Assembly: GCA_030922375.1 (NCBI GenBank)
Contig: JAVEPB010000092.1
Span: 1 to 64,000, forward strand
Length of the DNA stretch: 64,000 nt
Source: a bacterium
Lineage (GTDB): Bacteria; UBA8248
Direction of reading: 5' to 3'
In this document: one piece after another, positions 23,923 through 32,651 of the stretch
Layout of the letters: every line of letters starts with the position of its first letter
Numbering within the stretch: position 1 is the stretch's first letter
Position numbers and translations under genes: made by a program
The notes under the pieces: generated by a model
Database searches by the model: none
Seen by the model: only the letters and a program-made list of their open reading frames with translations
What the model was told of the DNA's origin: nothing

Positions 23923-25122
23923 CTAAAGCACCGAGAGATAATTCTTGCCGGGCGTGATGTTGCCCAGAACGACGGCCCGCTCCGCTCCCGTGGCCGCCGG
24001 AACATTGGCCGGCTCTCCTCTAAGGGCAGCCCATCCGAGGAGGGCGAAAGCGACCGCCTCCACCGCATCGGGAGAGATTCCGCGATCGGCGCTGGTCACC
24101 AGGGGGGCCGAACCTAGCCCTTCCCCGAGGCGGTCCATCATCGAATGATTGTTCACCCCTCCTCCTCCCGCGATGAATTCGGCCGGGGGCGAATCGGCGG
24201 GAAAGTGCGCGCGGATGGTGTGAACGATGCATTCCGCCGAAAATGCCGTCAAGGTGGCCATCCGGTCCTCGGGGGCCATGTCGAGCCTGCCGAAAAGAGC
24301 ATGCGTCTCGTTAAAAAAAGTTTCGCCGAAGGCTTCGCGTCCGGTGCTCTTCGGTGGCGGAAGTTTTAGGTAGGGATGACTCATGAGGGAGGCAAGCGCT
24401 TCCTCGTTCACCCGGCCCCGCGCCGCCATCTCGCCGCCGCGATCAAGGCGCTCCCGCCCGCCCGAAATTTTTCGGGCCAGCGCGTCGAGCGCCATATTCG
24501 CCGGCCCGGCGTCGAAGCCGGTGAGCCCCTTTTCATTCGCCGGGGGGATATAGGTGATGTTCGATATACCGCCGAGGTTGACGAACGCAACCGGCAGGTC
24601 CGGGCGCCCGAAGAGAATCCGGTGCGCCCAGGGAGTGAGGGGCGCGCCCATGCCGCCTGCGGCCACGTCCCGGGCGCGAAAATCCGAGACGACCGTACTG
24701 CCCGTCCGCTCCGCGATTACGGCGGGGTCTCCGATTTGGAGCGTCGAAGGAAGGAGCCGGCCCTTGGGGCCCTCGCCTCCCACGGGCAGATGCCGCACCG
24801 TCTGACCATGGCTGCCGATGAAGTCCACCTCCCTCGGGGGCACCCCCGAGGAGTCCATCAAGGCGAGAGCGGCCCCGGCGAATGCGTCGCCGATCTCGCG
24901 GTGAAGCGAGCAAATCTCCTCGGTGAAAGCGCCGGGCTCCCCGCCCGCGTCGAGCACACGGCGCTGAAGCTCATCCGGATACGGAACGGAAAGGAACGCC
25001 ACAACATCAACTCCGGGCGGAGGGCCCGAGGCGATTCGCACCAGCGCCGCGTCCACCCCGTCCGCCGAGGTTCCCGACATCAGGCCGATGGCCATATGGT
25101 CCCGCGCGGATGAAATATTCAT
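23923..25122 (-). CDS. anmK: Anhydro-N-acetylmuramic acid kinase
   Basis: 399 aa. Phosphorylates and opens 1,6-anhydro-MurNAc to MurNAc-6-phosphate during cell-wall recycling. Motifs: IGLMSGTSADGVDAALV (ATP loop), FIGSHGQTVRHLP, DFRARDVAAGGMGAPLTPW (catalytic Asp), VNLGGISNITYIPP and GFDAGPANMALDALA. Start ATG at 25122, one base after the stop of the transglycosylase gene, with AGGTG as the ribosome-binding site. The direct substrate source, a lytic transglycosylase producing anhydro-muropeptides, is encoded immediately upstream, a strong functional pairing. Confidence 0.96.
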   Translation of the reverse strand: MNISSARDHMAIGLMSGTSADGVDAALVRIASGPPPGVDVVAFLSVPYPDELQRRVLDAGGEPGAFTEEICSLHREIGDAFAGAALALMDSSGVPPREVDFIGSHGQTVRHLPVGGEGPKGRLLPSTLQIGDPAVIAERTGSTVVSDFRARDVAAGGMGAPLTPWAHRILFGRPDLPVAFVNLGGISNITYIPPANEKGLTGFDAGPANMALDALARKISGGRERLDRGGEMAARGRVNEEALASLMSHPYLKLPPPKSTGREAFGETFFNETHALFGRLDMAPEDRMATLTAFSAECIVHTIRAHFPADSPPAEFIAGGGGVNNHSMMDRLGEGLGSAPLVTSADRGISPDAVEAVAFALLGWAALRGEPANVPAATGAERAVVLGNITPGKNYLSVL

Positions 25123-25123
25123 G

Positions 25124-27418
25124 TCACCTTTTCGCTTTCGCCGGAGCCTGGCGCCGTTTTCCGTAGATTCGCCGGTATTCATTAAGATAGCCGAGAACTT
25201 TTTTCACGTAATTGCGCGTTTCCTGGTAAGGGATTCTCTCGATGAACACCTCGATGGGCTCATCGCCCCGCTTGTCCCACCATTTTTTGACTGCGTTTTT
25301 GCCGGCGTTGTAGCTGGCGATCGCCGGAACAAGCTCTCCCTTGAAATCTTTTACCAGATCGCCCAGATAACGCGCTCCGAGGCGTACGTTCAATGCCGGG
25401 TCGAACAGCGCTTTGTCCGAGGGCCGGGGAATTTTAAGTTTCCGGGAAAGCCGCCGGGCCGTGGCGGGCATGAGCTGCATGAGTCCGATGGCCCCCGCGC
25501 GGGAGAACGCATTCCGATCGAAAAAACTCTCCGCGCGGATGATGGCGTTGACGAGGAGCGTATCGGCGTCGCCCGGTCTTTTTTTGTTCTGTTGGAGCGG
25601 GAACGCCATTTTCCAAAAAGATGGCGGCAGATCCTTTCCCCCCGACCGGACGGCATCCCAAAAGGATTTGTGCATGATCTTTATCGCCATGTCGTATCGC
25701 TTTCCGTTGAGATACGACCTGGCGGTCCGAAGCTTGAAGTAGGGGGAAGGCCCCAGCCGCTTGAACTCCTCGGCGGCCATGAAATGAAGCCCCATGGAGT
25801 CGAGCATCTCCCCCGCCCGCCAGCGGTTAAGCGAACCCTTGGTGAGGAAGTTCTTCGGCGGGCGAAGCCAGTTCCGGTAGCCGGCCTTGGGACGGGATAT
25901 CGGCTTGGGAGCGAACCCCGACTCGCGCGCCATGCGCCGGAGGGCGGCTATCGCCCGCTGGCCGTAGTACCGGTGCCGGTAGACCTGGGCGCATTTCTGG
26001 TAGAGCGACTCGGCCTTTTCCCTCTCCCCCGCGCGCAGGGCGGCCGCGGCGCCCCAGAAGAGGGCCGAGGAGGCGAGGCGGTGATTTGGATGCATGGCCT
26101 CGAATTTTTCAAATCCCCGGGCCGCTTTGAAATAGTCTTTTTCTCTCAAGAGAATCCACGAGAGTTGCCAGCGGGCATTCGAGGCGCGCGGCGAGAGCGG
26201 GTGTTTTTGAATGACCTCCCGGTAGAAGCGGACGGCTTTATCGTAGTCGCTGTCGTCTTCGCTGACCCGCGCGAGGAGATATCGCGTCCGCGCCGCCCAG
26301 GTCCCGTTGGGAGCCTCCTCCAAAAGCCTGCTTGCCTCCGACTCGAAGGCCGGCTGATCGCGGCGCCGCAGCTGATTCCGGGTCAAATAGAAGCGGACCT
26401 GCGCGCGGGCGGGCGAGTCGGCGGAAAACAGGTGAACGGCTTCCTTGAGCGCCCTCTGGGCTTTTTCGGTCCGGCGGAGTGAATAAAGGGCGAGCGATTC
26501 GTAGAGCGTGACCTCGCGCCGATAGGGGGAGGCCGGAAAGAGGCGCGTCAGTTCACGGTATGCCCCGAGGGCTTTTTCAAAGTGATATTTTTTCTGAAGA
26601 TGCCGGGCTCTGAGAAAATAGTCGCGCGGCCCGAAGGGGCGAAGGGGCGGGTCCAGGGCCTGGCCCGCCTCGCCCGCCCGCTCCAGGGCGCGCTTTGAGG
26701 CGTCGCTCTCCGGGTAGCGGAGCCACAATCGCCGCCATGCGACCGCGGCCTCCCTCATGCGCCCGGCCCTCTCGAAGGCTTTGGCCCTTCGGGCCAGAAA
26801 TTTGCCCGCGTTTTCGTGATTTGGTTCATGGCGAAGCAACTCGCCGAGCCGGGCGGCGGCGCGAAGATATTTACCGCCTCGAAATTCGATCCGGGCCAGC
26901 GTCTCCAGAGAGTCGGGGACGTGCGTACTCGCCGGGTCGACGAGGATCAGTTTTTCCAGCGCTTTTTTCGCCGCTTCGTCGTCCTTGGCGGCCAGCGATG
27001 CCCTCGCCGAAAAATGAAGGATATGGGCCCTAAGCTCGGGCGCCTGGCGAAGGGCCCGCCTGAAATAGGATACGGCGTCCTGGCTTCGATTCAGTTTCAG
27101 GGAAGCGTAGCCGAGTAAAAAAGAGCGGCGGCCATTGAGCGGGGAGGTGCGCTCCTCCAGCCGGGCCGCCAGCTTTTTGTAATTTCGTTTTTTGATGAGA
27201 CGAAGGATATTCCTTGGGAGCGAGGAGAGCTTCTTCGGTTTTTGTTTCTTTTTTATTTTCTTTGTTGTTTCCTTTCTCAATCTGGAGCCGGATTTCGGGG
27301 ACGGCTTCGGGCCGCGGGGCGGGGCCGGATTTTTGGAAGCGGAATGGGAAAGGGAAGCAAAAGAACATGCGGCGGCGAATGTCAGAGCGAGAGCGAAAAC
27401 AACATTCCGCCGAACCAT
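25124..27418 (-). CDS. slt: Soluble lytic murein transglycosylase (Slt-type)
   Basis: 764 aa. N-terminal signal peptide (residues ~1-27, hydrophobic LALTFAAACSFASLSHSAS), then a Lys/Pro-rich linker (~28-50). A long superhelical array of TPR-like repeats follows (~55-570). The C-terminal goose-lysozyme-like SLT domain is at ~600-745. The catalytic Glu lies in IIRAESFFD, followed by AGAIGLMQLMPATA and SYNAGKNAVKKWWD, the classic family signatures. The enzyme cleaves the MurNAc-GlcNAc bond in the periplasm, releasing 1,6-anhydro products. It begins by TAATG overlap with the upstream M20 gene and is followed by anmK after one base, so the operon couples murein breakdown to recycling. Confidence 0.95.
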   Translation of the reverse strand: MVRRNVVFALALTFAAACSFASLSHSASKNPAPPRGPKPSPKSGSRLRKETTKKIKKKQKPKKLSSLPRNILRLIKKRNYKKLAARLEERTSPLNGRRSFLLGYASLKLNRSQDAVSYFRRALRQAPELRAHILHFSARASLAAKDDEAAKKALEKLILVDPASTHVPDSLETLARIEFRGGKYLRAAARLGELLRHEPNHENAGKFLARRAKAFERAGRMREAAVAWRRLWLRYPESDASKRALERAGEAGQALDPPLRPFGPRDYFLRARHLQKKYHFEKALGAYRELTRLFPASPYRREVTLYESLALYSLRRTEKAQRALKEAVHLFSADSPARAQVRFYLTRNQLRRRDQPAFESEASRLLEEAPNGTWAARTRYLLARVSEDDSDYDKAVRFYREVIQKHPLSPRASNARWQLSWILLREKDYFKAARGFEKFEAMHPNHRLASSALFWGAAAALRAGEREKAESLYQKCAQVYRHRYYGQRAIAALRRMARESGFAPKPISRPKAGYRNWLRPPKNFLTKGSLNRWRAGEMLDSMGLHFMAAEEFKRLGPSPYFKLRTARSYLNGKRYDMAIKIMHKSFWDAVRSGGKDLPPSFWKMAFPLQQNKKRPGDADTLLVNAIIRAESFFDRNAFSRAGAIGLMQLMPATARRLSRKLKIPRPSDKALFDPALNVRLGARYLGDLVKDFKGELVPAIASYNAGKNAVKKWWDKRGDEPIEVFIERIPYQETRNYVKKVLGYLNEYRRIYGKRRQAPAKAKR

Positions 27419-28635
27419 TACTTTTCCGCGGTCCGGGGTCTTGAAGCGGGGCGGCGGCCCTCGATCCGAAACTCTGCCTTGACCCGGCTTCTCGCTTCTT
27501 TATCGAGGAGAATATCGACGCCGGTCATCGCGAGGGCTTTCGCACCGAGGAAAAGGGTTTTTTTCCCGGCCGTTCCTCCCGCGGCTTCGGCGAAGGCCCG
27601 CGTATGCGCGGAGATATCGGGCGATACCATTTGAATCTCGGGATGAATGGTGGGCACATTCTGGCTGGCGTTCCCGACGTCCGATGAGCCCATGGCGAGA
27701 GGAGGAAGCGGATTCGGCTCAAAGACGCCCAAACTTTCGAGGTTCCGCCTAAAGAGAGAGGCCAGCTCCCCGTTCACGCGCATCGGCGCGTAGGTGATCG
27801 GGTTTTTATCGACGCGGACCCTGGTTCCGGTGGAGCGCGCCGCCCCCTTGGCGCAGTTGATGACTCGCTGGAGAATATCCTCAAGGCCTTCCGAGGTTTC
27901 GCTCCGGACGTAAAACCAGGCGGCGGCCTTCTCGGGGACGATATTGGGCGCTTCGCCGCCCTCGGTGATCACTCCGTGGACCTTGTCGCCCGGCGGAAGA
28001 TGCTGTCTGAGAGAGGAGATGGCGTTGAATGCGGCGAGAACGCCGTCCAGCGCGTTGATTCCTTTTTCGGGGGCCGCCGATGCATGGGAAGCTTTGCCGT
28101 AAAAACGAAAGCGAAGCTCCGCCAGGGCGAGGAAATTGACCATCGCACGGGTCTCCCCCGAAGGATGCATCATCATGTTGGCGTCGATTCTCCGGAAAAG
28201 ACCCCTTTTCGCCATGATGACTTTTCCGCCCCCACCCTCTTCGGCGGGCGTCCCGAGGACCTGGACGCCGCCAGTCTCGGGCCCAACGGTATTGGCCAGC
28301 GCGGCGCCGGCCCCGGCGCTGGCCATGGCGATCACGTTGTGCCCACACGCGTGCCCCAGGCCGGGAAGAGCGTCGTATTCGGCCATGAACGAAACCATCG
28401 GCTTGCCTGTGCCCTTTGCCGGCCGTTTGGCCCTGAAAGCGGTGGGCAGGTCCGCCACCCCCATCTCGATGCCGAAGCCCCGCTCCTCCAGGTACCGGGC
28501 GACGGCCGCCGAGGCGCGTTTTTCCTGAAACCCCACCTCGGGATGGCGGTGGAGTTCGAGGGAAAGGGACCAAAGAGAGGGCGCTGCCATATCGATGTAC
28601 CCGGAGACAGCGGATTTGATTCGGTCGAGTTCCAT
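27418..28635 (-). CDS. M20 amidohydrolase (AbgB/HipO-like)
   Basis: 405 aa. Motifs typical of the aminobenzoyl-glutamate/hippurate hydrolase branch: ELHRHPEVGFQEKRAS, FMAEYDALPGLGHACGHNVIAM (metal His/Asp region), GTPAEEGGGGKVIMAKRGLF (Glu pair), MMMHPSG and FYGKASHASAAPEKGIN (dimerisation/substrate His). A C-terminal ARSRVKAEF is also typical. Cytoplasmic, no signal. The stop overlaps the slt ATG (TAATG), so this is the first gene of the four-gene minus-strand operon. It may trim N-acyl amino acids or dipeptides from murein turnover; the substrate is inference. Confidence 0.9.
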   Translation of the reverse strand: MELDRIKSAVSGYIDMAAPSLWSLSLELHRHPEVGFQEKRASAAVARYLEERGFGIEMGVADLPTAFRAKRPAKGTGKPMVSFMAEYDALPGLGHACGHNVIAMASAGAGAALANTVGPETGGVQVLGTPAEEGGGGKVIMAKRGLFRRIDANMMMHPSGETRAMVNFLALAELRFRFYGKASHASAAPEKGINALDGVLAAFNAISSLRQHLPPGDKVHGVITEGGEAPNIVPEKAAAWFYVRSETSEGLEDILQRVINCAKGAARSTGTRVRVDKNPITYAPMRVNGELASLFRRNLESLGVFEPNPLPPLAMGSSDVGNASQNVPTIHPEIQMVSPDISAHTRAFAEAAGGTAGKKTLFLGAKALAMTGVDILLDKEARSRVKAEFRIEGRRPASRPRTAEK

Positions 28636-28717
28636 GACATGGATCCATAGGCGGTGAGACTACCGATTATCGCCGGAGCTTAGAATTGATGTCAACGATT
28701 CGCTGAAAACAACTGTA

Positions 28718-28745
28718 TTGACGGTGATTGTTAAAAAAGTAATAC
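28718..28745 (+). promoter_or_regulatory. Possible promoter of the tol-pal operon
   Basis: TTGACG (28718-28723, 5/6) followed by 16 nt and TAATAC (28740-28745, 3/6). If real, transcription would start near 28752. The in-frame TTG and GTG codons around 28718-28726 could then not be the tolQ start. Confidence 0.35.
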
Positions 28746-28837
28746 TTTCGCTGCCCGCCCGATGGAGAATGGTCTTGCCGTTTATTCTTGCACCGGCGCT
28801 GGCGGTTGGCGAAAGCTTGCCCGCCGCTCAGGCCGGG

Positions 28838-29527
28838 ATGAATATCTGGAGCCTGGCTTTTGGCTCCGCCGGGGTTGTTTTCGTTGTCCTTATCATCCTG
28901 ATTTTTTTCTCGCTGACCTCTTGGGCGATTATAATCTGGAAGTTCATCGAGCTTCGGCGGGCGAAAATTGCCTGCGATGATTTTCTGCTGACTTTCTGGC
29001 AGGCCAAGCGGCTGGATCAGCTCTACGAGGAGGCCGCCGTCACCGAGGGCAATCCGGTTGTCGAAGTATTCGCGGCGGGCTACCGCGAGGCGGAGCATGT
29101 CCTCCAGGCGAGGACGAGAAACTCGTCCGAGGATTCCTCGATCCTTACCCCCGAGTTGTCGGGTGTGGAGAGCGTGGAGCGCGCGCTCCGGCGGGCGGCG
29201 AACCAGGAAATTTCAAACCTCGAGCGTCTCATTACTTTTCTGGCTACGACGGCCAGCGCGACCCCGTTTATCGGACTTTTCGGAACCGTTTGGGGGATCA
29301 TGAATTCGTTTCGCGACATCGGCACCCAGGGGGCCGCGGGACTCGCGGTCGTCGCTCCCGGGATCAGCGAGGCGTTGATCGCCACGGCGCTCGGATTGGC
29401 GGCGGCGATTCCCGCTGTTATCGCGTATAATCACTTTCAGAACCGCATCAAGGTTCTCTCTGACGAAATAGAGAACTTCACCGCGGACTTTCTCAATCTC
29501 GTCGGCCGCCATTTCATGAGCTTTTAA
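28838..29527 (+). CDS. tolQ: TolQ/ExbB-family proton channel protein
   Basis: 229 aa from the ATG at 28838, the normal TolQ length and N-terminus (MNIWSLAFGSAG). Three membrane helices: ~13-38 (VVFVVLIILIFFSLTSWAII), ~140-165 and ~175-205. The conserved ATPFIGLFGTVWGIMNSF loop and ISEALIATALGLAAAIPAV helix line the proton path. TolQ with TolR converts proton-motive force into movement of TolA for outer-membrane constriction. The frame stays open upstream (ATG 28769, GTG 28724, TTG 28718) and encodes a hydrophobic, signal-like segment, so a longer product is possible; no candidate start has a strong ribosome-binding site. Confidence 0.93.
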   Translation: MNIWSLAFGSAGVVFVVLIILIFFSLTSWAIIIWKFIELRRAKIACDDFLLTFWQAKRLDQLYEEAAVTEGNPVVEVFAAGYREAEHVLQARTRNSSEDSSILTPELSGVESVERALRRAANQEISNLERLITFLATTASATPFIGLFGTVWGIMNSFRDIGTQGAAGLAVVAPGISEALIATALGLAAAIPAVIAYNHFQNRIKVLSDEIENFTADFLNLVGRHFMSF

Positions 29528-29543
29528 AGCTCCGGAGCAGACA

Positions 29544-29993
29544 TTGGCCGCTCACATCAACCGCGGCGGCGGCTCACGCCTATCGGACATCAACGTAACC
29601 CCCCTCGTGGACGTGATGCTCGTCCTGCTGATTATTTTCATGGTGACGGCTCCGATGCTCGAGCAGCAGCGGAGCCAGGTGAATGTCGATTTGCCCAACG
29701 TGGCGGCCGCTCCATCGACCGCGGCCGAGGACGCTATTGTCATTACGGTGGATGTCGGCCGGCGGGTTTACATCAACGACAACCAGGTGAAGCAGAAAGA
29801 TCTCGAGGTGAAGCTGATCCACTTGTTTAAAACCCGGGCGCGCAAGGAGATTTTTCTTCGGGCCGATCAAGCGGTACCCTATGGCGATGTGGTGAGGACA
29901 ATGGCGGTCATCCGCAAGGCGGGGATTACGCGCCTCAACATGGTGACCGACCCGCTGGAGCGCAAAAGCGGAAAAACCTCACGCCGCCGATAA
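29544..29993 (+). CDS. tolR: TolR/ExbD-family protein
   Basis: 149 aa. One N-terminal transmembrane helix carries the essential Asp in INVTPLVDVMLVLLIIFMV (~17-35), and a periplasmic domain includes YGDVVRTMAVIRKAGI. TolR couples the TolQ proton channel to TolA. The start is a TTG at 29544, decided by GGAG six bases upstream and 16 nt of spacing from tolQ; no ATG is available at the N-terminus. The C-terminal tail is basic (KSGKTSRRR). Confidence 0.94.
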   Translation: MAAHINRGGGSRLSDINVTPLVDVMLVLLIIFMVTAPMLEQQRSQVNVDLPNVAAAPSTAAEDAIVITVDVGRRVYINDNQVKQKDLEVKLIHLFKTRARKEIFLRADQAVPYGDVVRTMAVIRKAGITRLNMVTDPLERKSGKTSRRR

Positions 29994-30008
29994 AGCCAGT
30001 TTCGTAAA

Positions 30009-31067
30009 ATGAGCGATAAAACCCCCAATCCCCCCTCCGGAGAAGCCTCCGGCTCCACCCCGCCCCTTAGAGGTTTCGGCGGAGCGCCGTTTAATGGCGG
30101 GGTGCGTATTCTTATCCGCGATAAAAAGTTCCGGTGGGCCTGGGGGGTTTCGGTCGTGCTCCATGCGGTGATATTCGCCGCCGCCGCATGGACGCCCTCG
30201 TCGGCGAATTACCGTTTCTTTGGGAGCGGGACGGCGGTCAGCCTCGTGGGAGCGGACGAAATCCCGGGAGGTTCGGCCCGCGGGAAATCCGGCGACCGCC
30301 CGGAGGATTTGCAACAGCCCAAGGCCACCGGCGGCGGCAAGGCCCGAAAGATCGCCACGCCCGATAAAAAGAAAAAGAAAAAAAAGACCAAGGTGCGCAA
30401 ACGCCGGACCCGGAAGAAAAAATCTCCTCCGAAAAAATCCGTCAGGAAGTTGCCGGTAAAGAAAAAAATTAAGAAAACGAAGAAAAAAAAGAAAAAAATA
30501 AGCAAGCGGCGCCTGGCCCGGCTCAAGCGGCTGAAAGCGCGCAAGGAGCGGTTGAAAAAATGGCGCAGGAGACAACAGAAACTGGCCAAGGGCAAAACGA
30601 AGCCCACCCCCCCCGCCAATCCGAAAAGCCGTAAAACGAAGAGGGGGGGCGGAGACGTCGTCGCGAAAAATACGCCGGCCAAGCCCAAGGCGGGTTACCT
30701 TGGCGAGGGCGGCGGCGACGGCCAGGGTGGCGGGAGTCTGGGCGGCGGGAGCGGCGGGGTCGCTCGGTCCGATATCGACCGCTATTATGGTCTCCTGGGT
30801 GAACGTGTGAGGAATTTTTGGACCGTTCCGCCGAGTTTGACCGATCTCGATAAGCTAAAGACCATTGTGATTTTCGACGTATCGCGCGAGGGTGCGATTC
30901 GCGGGCTCCGCATCGAGAAAACGAGCGGCAACCGGGTATACGACACCGCCGCGCTGCGGGCGGTTCAGCGCGCCGCCAACCCTTCCTTTCCGACTCCGCC
31001 CAATACGGTGACGGAAGAGTGGCTTCCGCTGGGCTTTCGATTTTGCGGGCAGAACTTTTGCCGTTGA
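30009..31067 (+). CDS. tolA: TolA/TonB-like energy-transducing protein with poly-lysine linker
   Basis: 352 aa. A cytoplasmic N-terminus, one transmembrane helix (~45-62, WGVSVVLHAVIFAAAAW), then an extremely Lys/Arg-rich linker (~118-215) instead of the Ala/Lys/Glu helix of E. coli TolA. A Gly-rich segment (~235-255) leads to a TonB/TolA C-terminal domain (~258-345: VRNFWTVPPSL, IVIFDVSREGAIRGLRIEKTSG). The protein ends FRFCGQNFCR, with two cysteines that could form a disulfide. It spans the periplasm to contact Pal/TolB. Its position between tolR and tolB fixes the identity; the sequence alone could equally be called TonB-like. Confidence 0.9.
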   Translation: MSDKTPNPPSGEASGSTPPLRGFGGAPFNGGVRILIRDKKFRWAWGVSVVLHAVIFAAAAWTPSSANYRFFGSGTAVSLVGADEIPGGSARGKSGDRPEDLQQPKATGGGKARKIATPDKKKKKKKTKVRKRRTRKKKSPPKKSVRKLPVKKKIKKTKKKKKKISKRRLARLKRLKARKERLKKWRRRQQKLAKGKTKPTPPANPKSRKTKRGGGDVVAKNTPAKPKAGYLGEGGGDGQGGGSLGGGSGGVARSDIDRYYGLLGERVRNFWTVPPSLTDLDKLKTIVIFDVSREGAIRGLRIEKTSGNRVYDTAALRAVQRAANPSFPTPPNTVTEEWLPLGFRFCGQNFCR

Positions 31068-31081
31068 CGGAGATGATTCTG

Positions 31082-32449
31082 ATGACTCGGACCGTAACTT
31101 GTCGGAGGAGATTTGGCCGCCGCCTCGGGTGGATTGCCGCAGGGGTTGTTTTGTTCGCGTTGGCGGCCGGGGGCGGTTTCGCGGGTCGGGCCGAAGGTGC
31201 GGCCAAGGACCGCGTCTATATGGATTTGTACTCGCCCAGCGCGAGGAGAATTCGCCTCGCCATTCCCGAGCTTCGTCCGCAGGAGGGCCCACGCAGCCCG
31301 ATGGGGCTCCGCATCGCCGAGATAATCGAGTCCGATCTTCAGCGCAGCGGCTTGTTTTTCATCCGGGACCGGAAAGGGTATCTCGAGAATCCGCTTAAAT
31401 CGGGAATCCGAAAAAACGAGCAGCGCTTCAAGGAATGGCTCAACGTGGTCAAGGTTGAGGGACTGATCAAGGGCGGATACCGCATTTCGGGAAATACGAT
31501 TGAAGTGGAAATGTATCTATACGACACCGCCCGCGGGGCGCAGGAACTCGGGAAGCGGTATCGCTATCCCCGTTCGAACTGGAGGTTGCTCGCACACCGG
31601 TTCGCCAACTCCGTGCTCGAGCGGTTCACCGGCCAAAAGGGAATATTCCACACCCAGATCGCCTTCGTGGCCCGCCGCTCCCTAAAACACCGGGGCGAAA
31701 TCTACATTATGGATTGGGACGGCGCCCAGCTCCGCCGCGTCACGCGCAACGGACAGGGCAACAACGCCCCCGCCTGGTCGCCTGACGGCAAATGGCTGGC
31801 CTACTCGTCTTTTAAAACGATGGTGCCCGGCGTATTTATACTTCCGACGAATGGGGGCAGGGAATTTCGCGTGAGTTCGAGGCGGGCCCAGGCGATTGGC
31901 GGGGGTTTCTCCCCGGACAGCCGTTATTTCGCCTACTCCCAGCTCACCGGCCGAAACTATGAACTCTATCGATACGACATGTTTTCCCGTGTGAGGAAGC
32001 GCCTTACTCGAAACTTCGGAATCGACGTTTCGCCGTCCTTTTCTCCGGACGGAAGGAAGATCGTGTTTTCCTCGGGCCGCAGAGGTTCCCCACAGATTTA
32101 CGTAATGAACGTCAATGGTTCGGGAATTCGGCGAATTTCCCAGCGGGGAACATACAATACAGAGCCGGAATGGAGCCCCAGGGGAGATCGAATCGCTTTT
32201 ACCGGCCGTGTAACGGACGGTTCTTCCATCGATATCGTTACCGTGAATCCCGATGGGAGCGACTTGCGCCGCCTGACCGGGGGCCAGCGAAGGAATGAGT
32301 CTCCCACCTGGTCTCCGGACGGCAGGAATATTGCGTTTTCTTCAGATCGCTCGGGCCAGAAATACGTTTATGTGATGACTTCGGCCGGAACCCAGTTAAA
32401 ACGGCTTCAATTGGGACAAGAGCCCTCCTGGTCGCCCTCTCTCCCGTGA
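31082..32449 (+). CDS. tolB: Tol-Pal system beta-propeller protein TolB
   Basis: 455 aa from the ATG at 31082 (GGAG nine bases upstream; an ATG three codons earlier has no usable spacing). Signal peptide residues ~1-40 (GWIAAGVVLFALAAGGGFAG). The N-terminal TolB domain contacts TolA (~45-180). A six-bladed propeller follows, with repeated WSPDGKWLAYSS, FSPDGRKIVFSSGR, WSPRGDRIAFTG and WSPDGRNIAFSSDRSG motifs (~190-450). A periplasmic protein that shuttles between TolA and Pal. A terminator candidate follows at 32572. Confidence 0.96.
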   Translation: MTRTVTCRRRFGRRLGWIAAGVVLFALAAGGGFAGRAEGAAKDRVYMDLYSPSARRIRLAIPELRPQEGPRSPMGLRIAEIIESDLQRSGLFFIRDRKGYLENPLKSGIRKNEQRFKEWLNVVKVEGLIKGGYRISGNTIEVEMYLYDTARGAQELGKRYRYPRSNWRLLAHRFANSVLERFTGQKGIFHTQIAFVARRSLKHRGEIYIMDWDGAQLRRVTRNGQGNNAPAWSPDGKWLAYSSFKTMVPGVFILPTNGGREFRVSSRRAQAIGGGFSPDSRYFAYSQLTGRNYELYRYDMFSRVRKRLTRNFGIDVSPSFSPDGRKIVFSSGRRGSPQIYVMNVNGSGIRRISQRGTYNTEPEWSPRGDRIAFTGRVTDGSSIDIVTVNPDGSDLRRLTGGQRRNESPTWSPDGRNIAFSSDRSGQKYVYVMTSAGTQLKRLQLGQEPSWSPSLP

Positions 32450-32571
32450 AGTGGCACACAAAAAACACAGGATAGGGCTTGCCCCTTATCCATCAAGGCC
32501 TTATACTTTCGCATCGTGACTTATATGACCGTGGGAGCACCATCCCGCCCTGACTCGGGGCGTATCATGTG

Positions 32572-32597
32572 AAGGGGACGGCTCCCCTTTGGTTTTT
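32572..32597 (+). terminator. Probable rho-independent terminator after tolB
   Basis: A seven-base-pair stem (AAGGGGA, loop CGGC, TCCCCTT) is followed by T, GG and five T residues. It lies about 120 nt past the tolB stop and 55 nt before pal. It may attenuate rather than end the operon, as pal needs transcription too. Confidence 0.55.
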
Positions 32598-32651
32598 ATG
32601 CTTCCCGCTCCAGTAGAATACTATACAGAGGGCTGCGAGGAGGACGTTTGA

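Noticed and set aside
25088-26482. 464-codon plus-strand frame opposite slt
   Set aside because: Overlaps the TPR and SLT domains of slt and carries no protein family signature.
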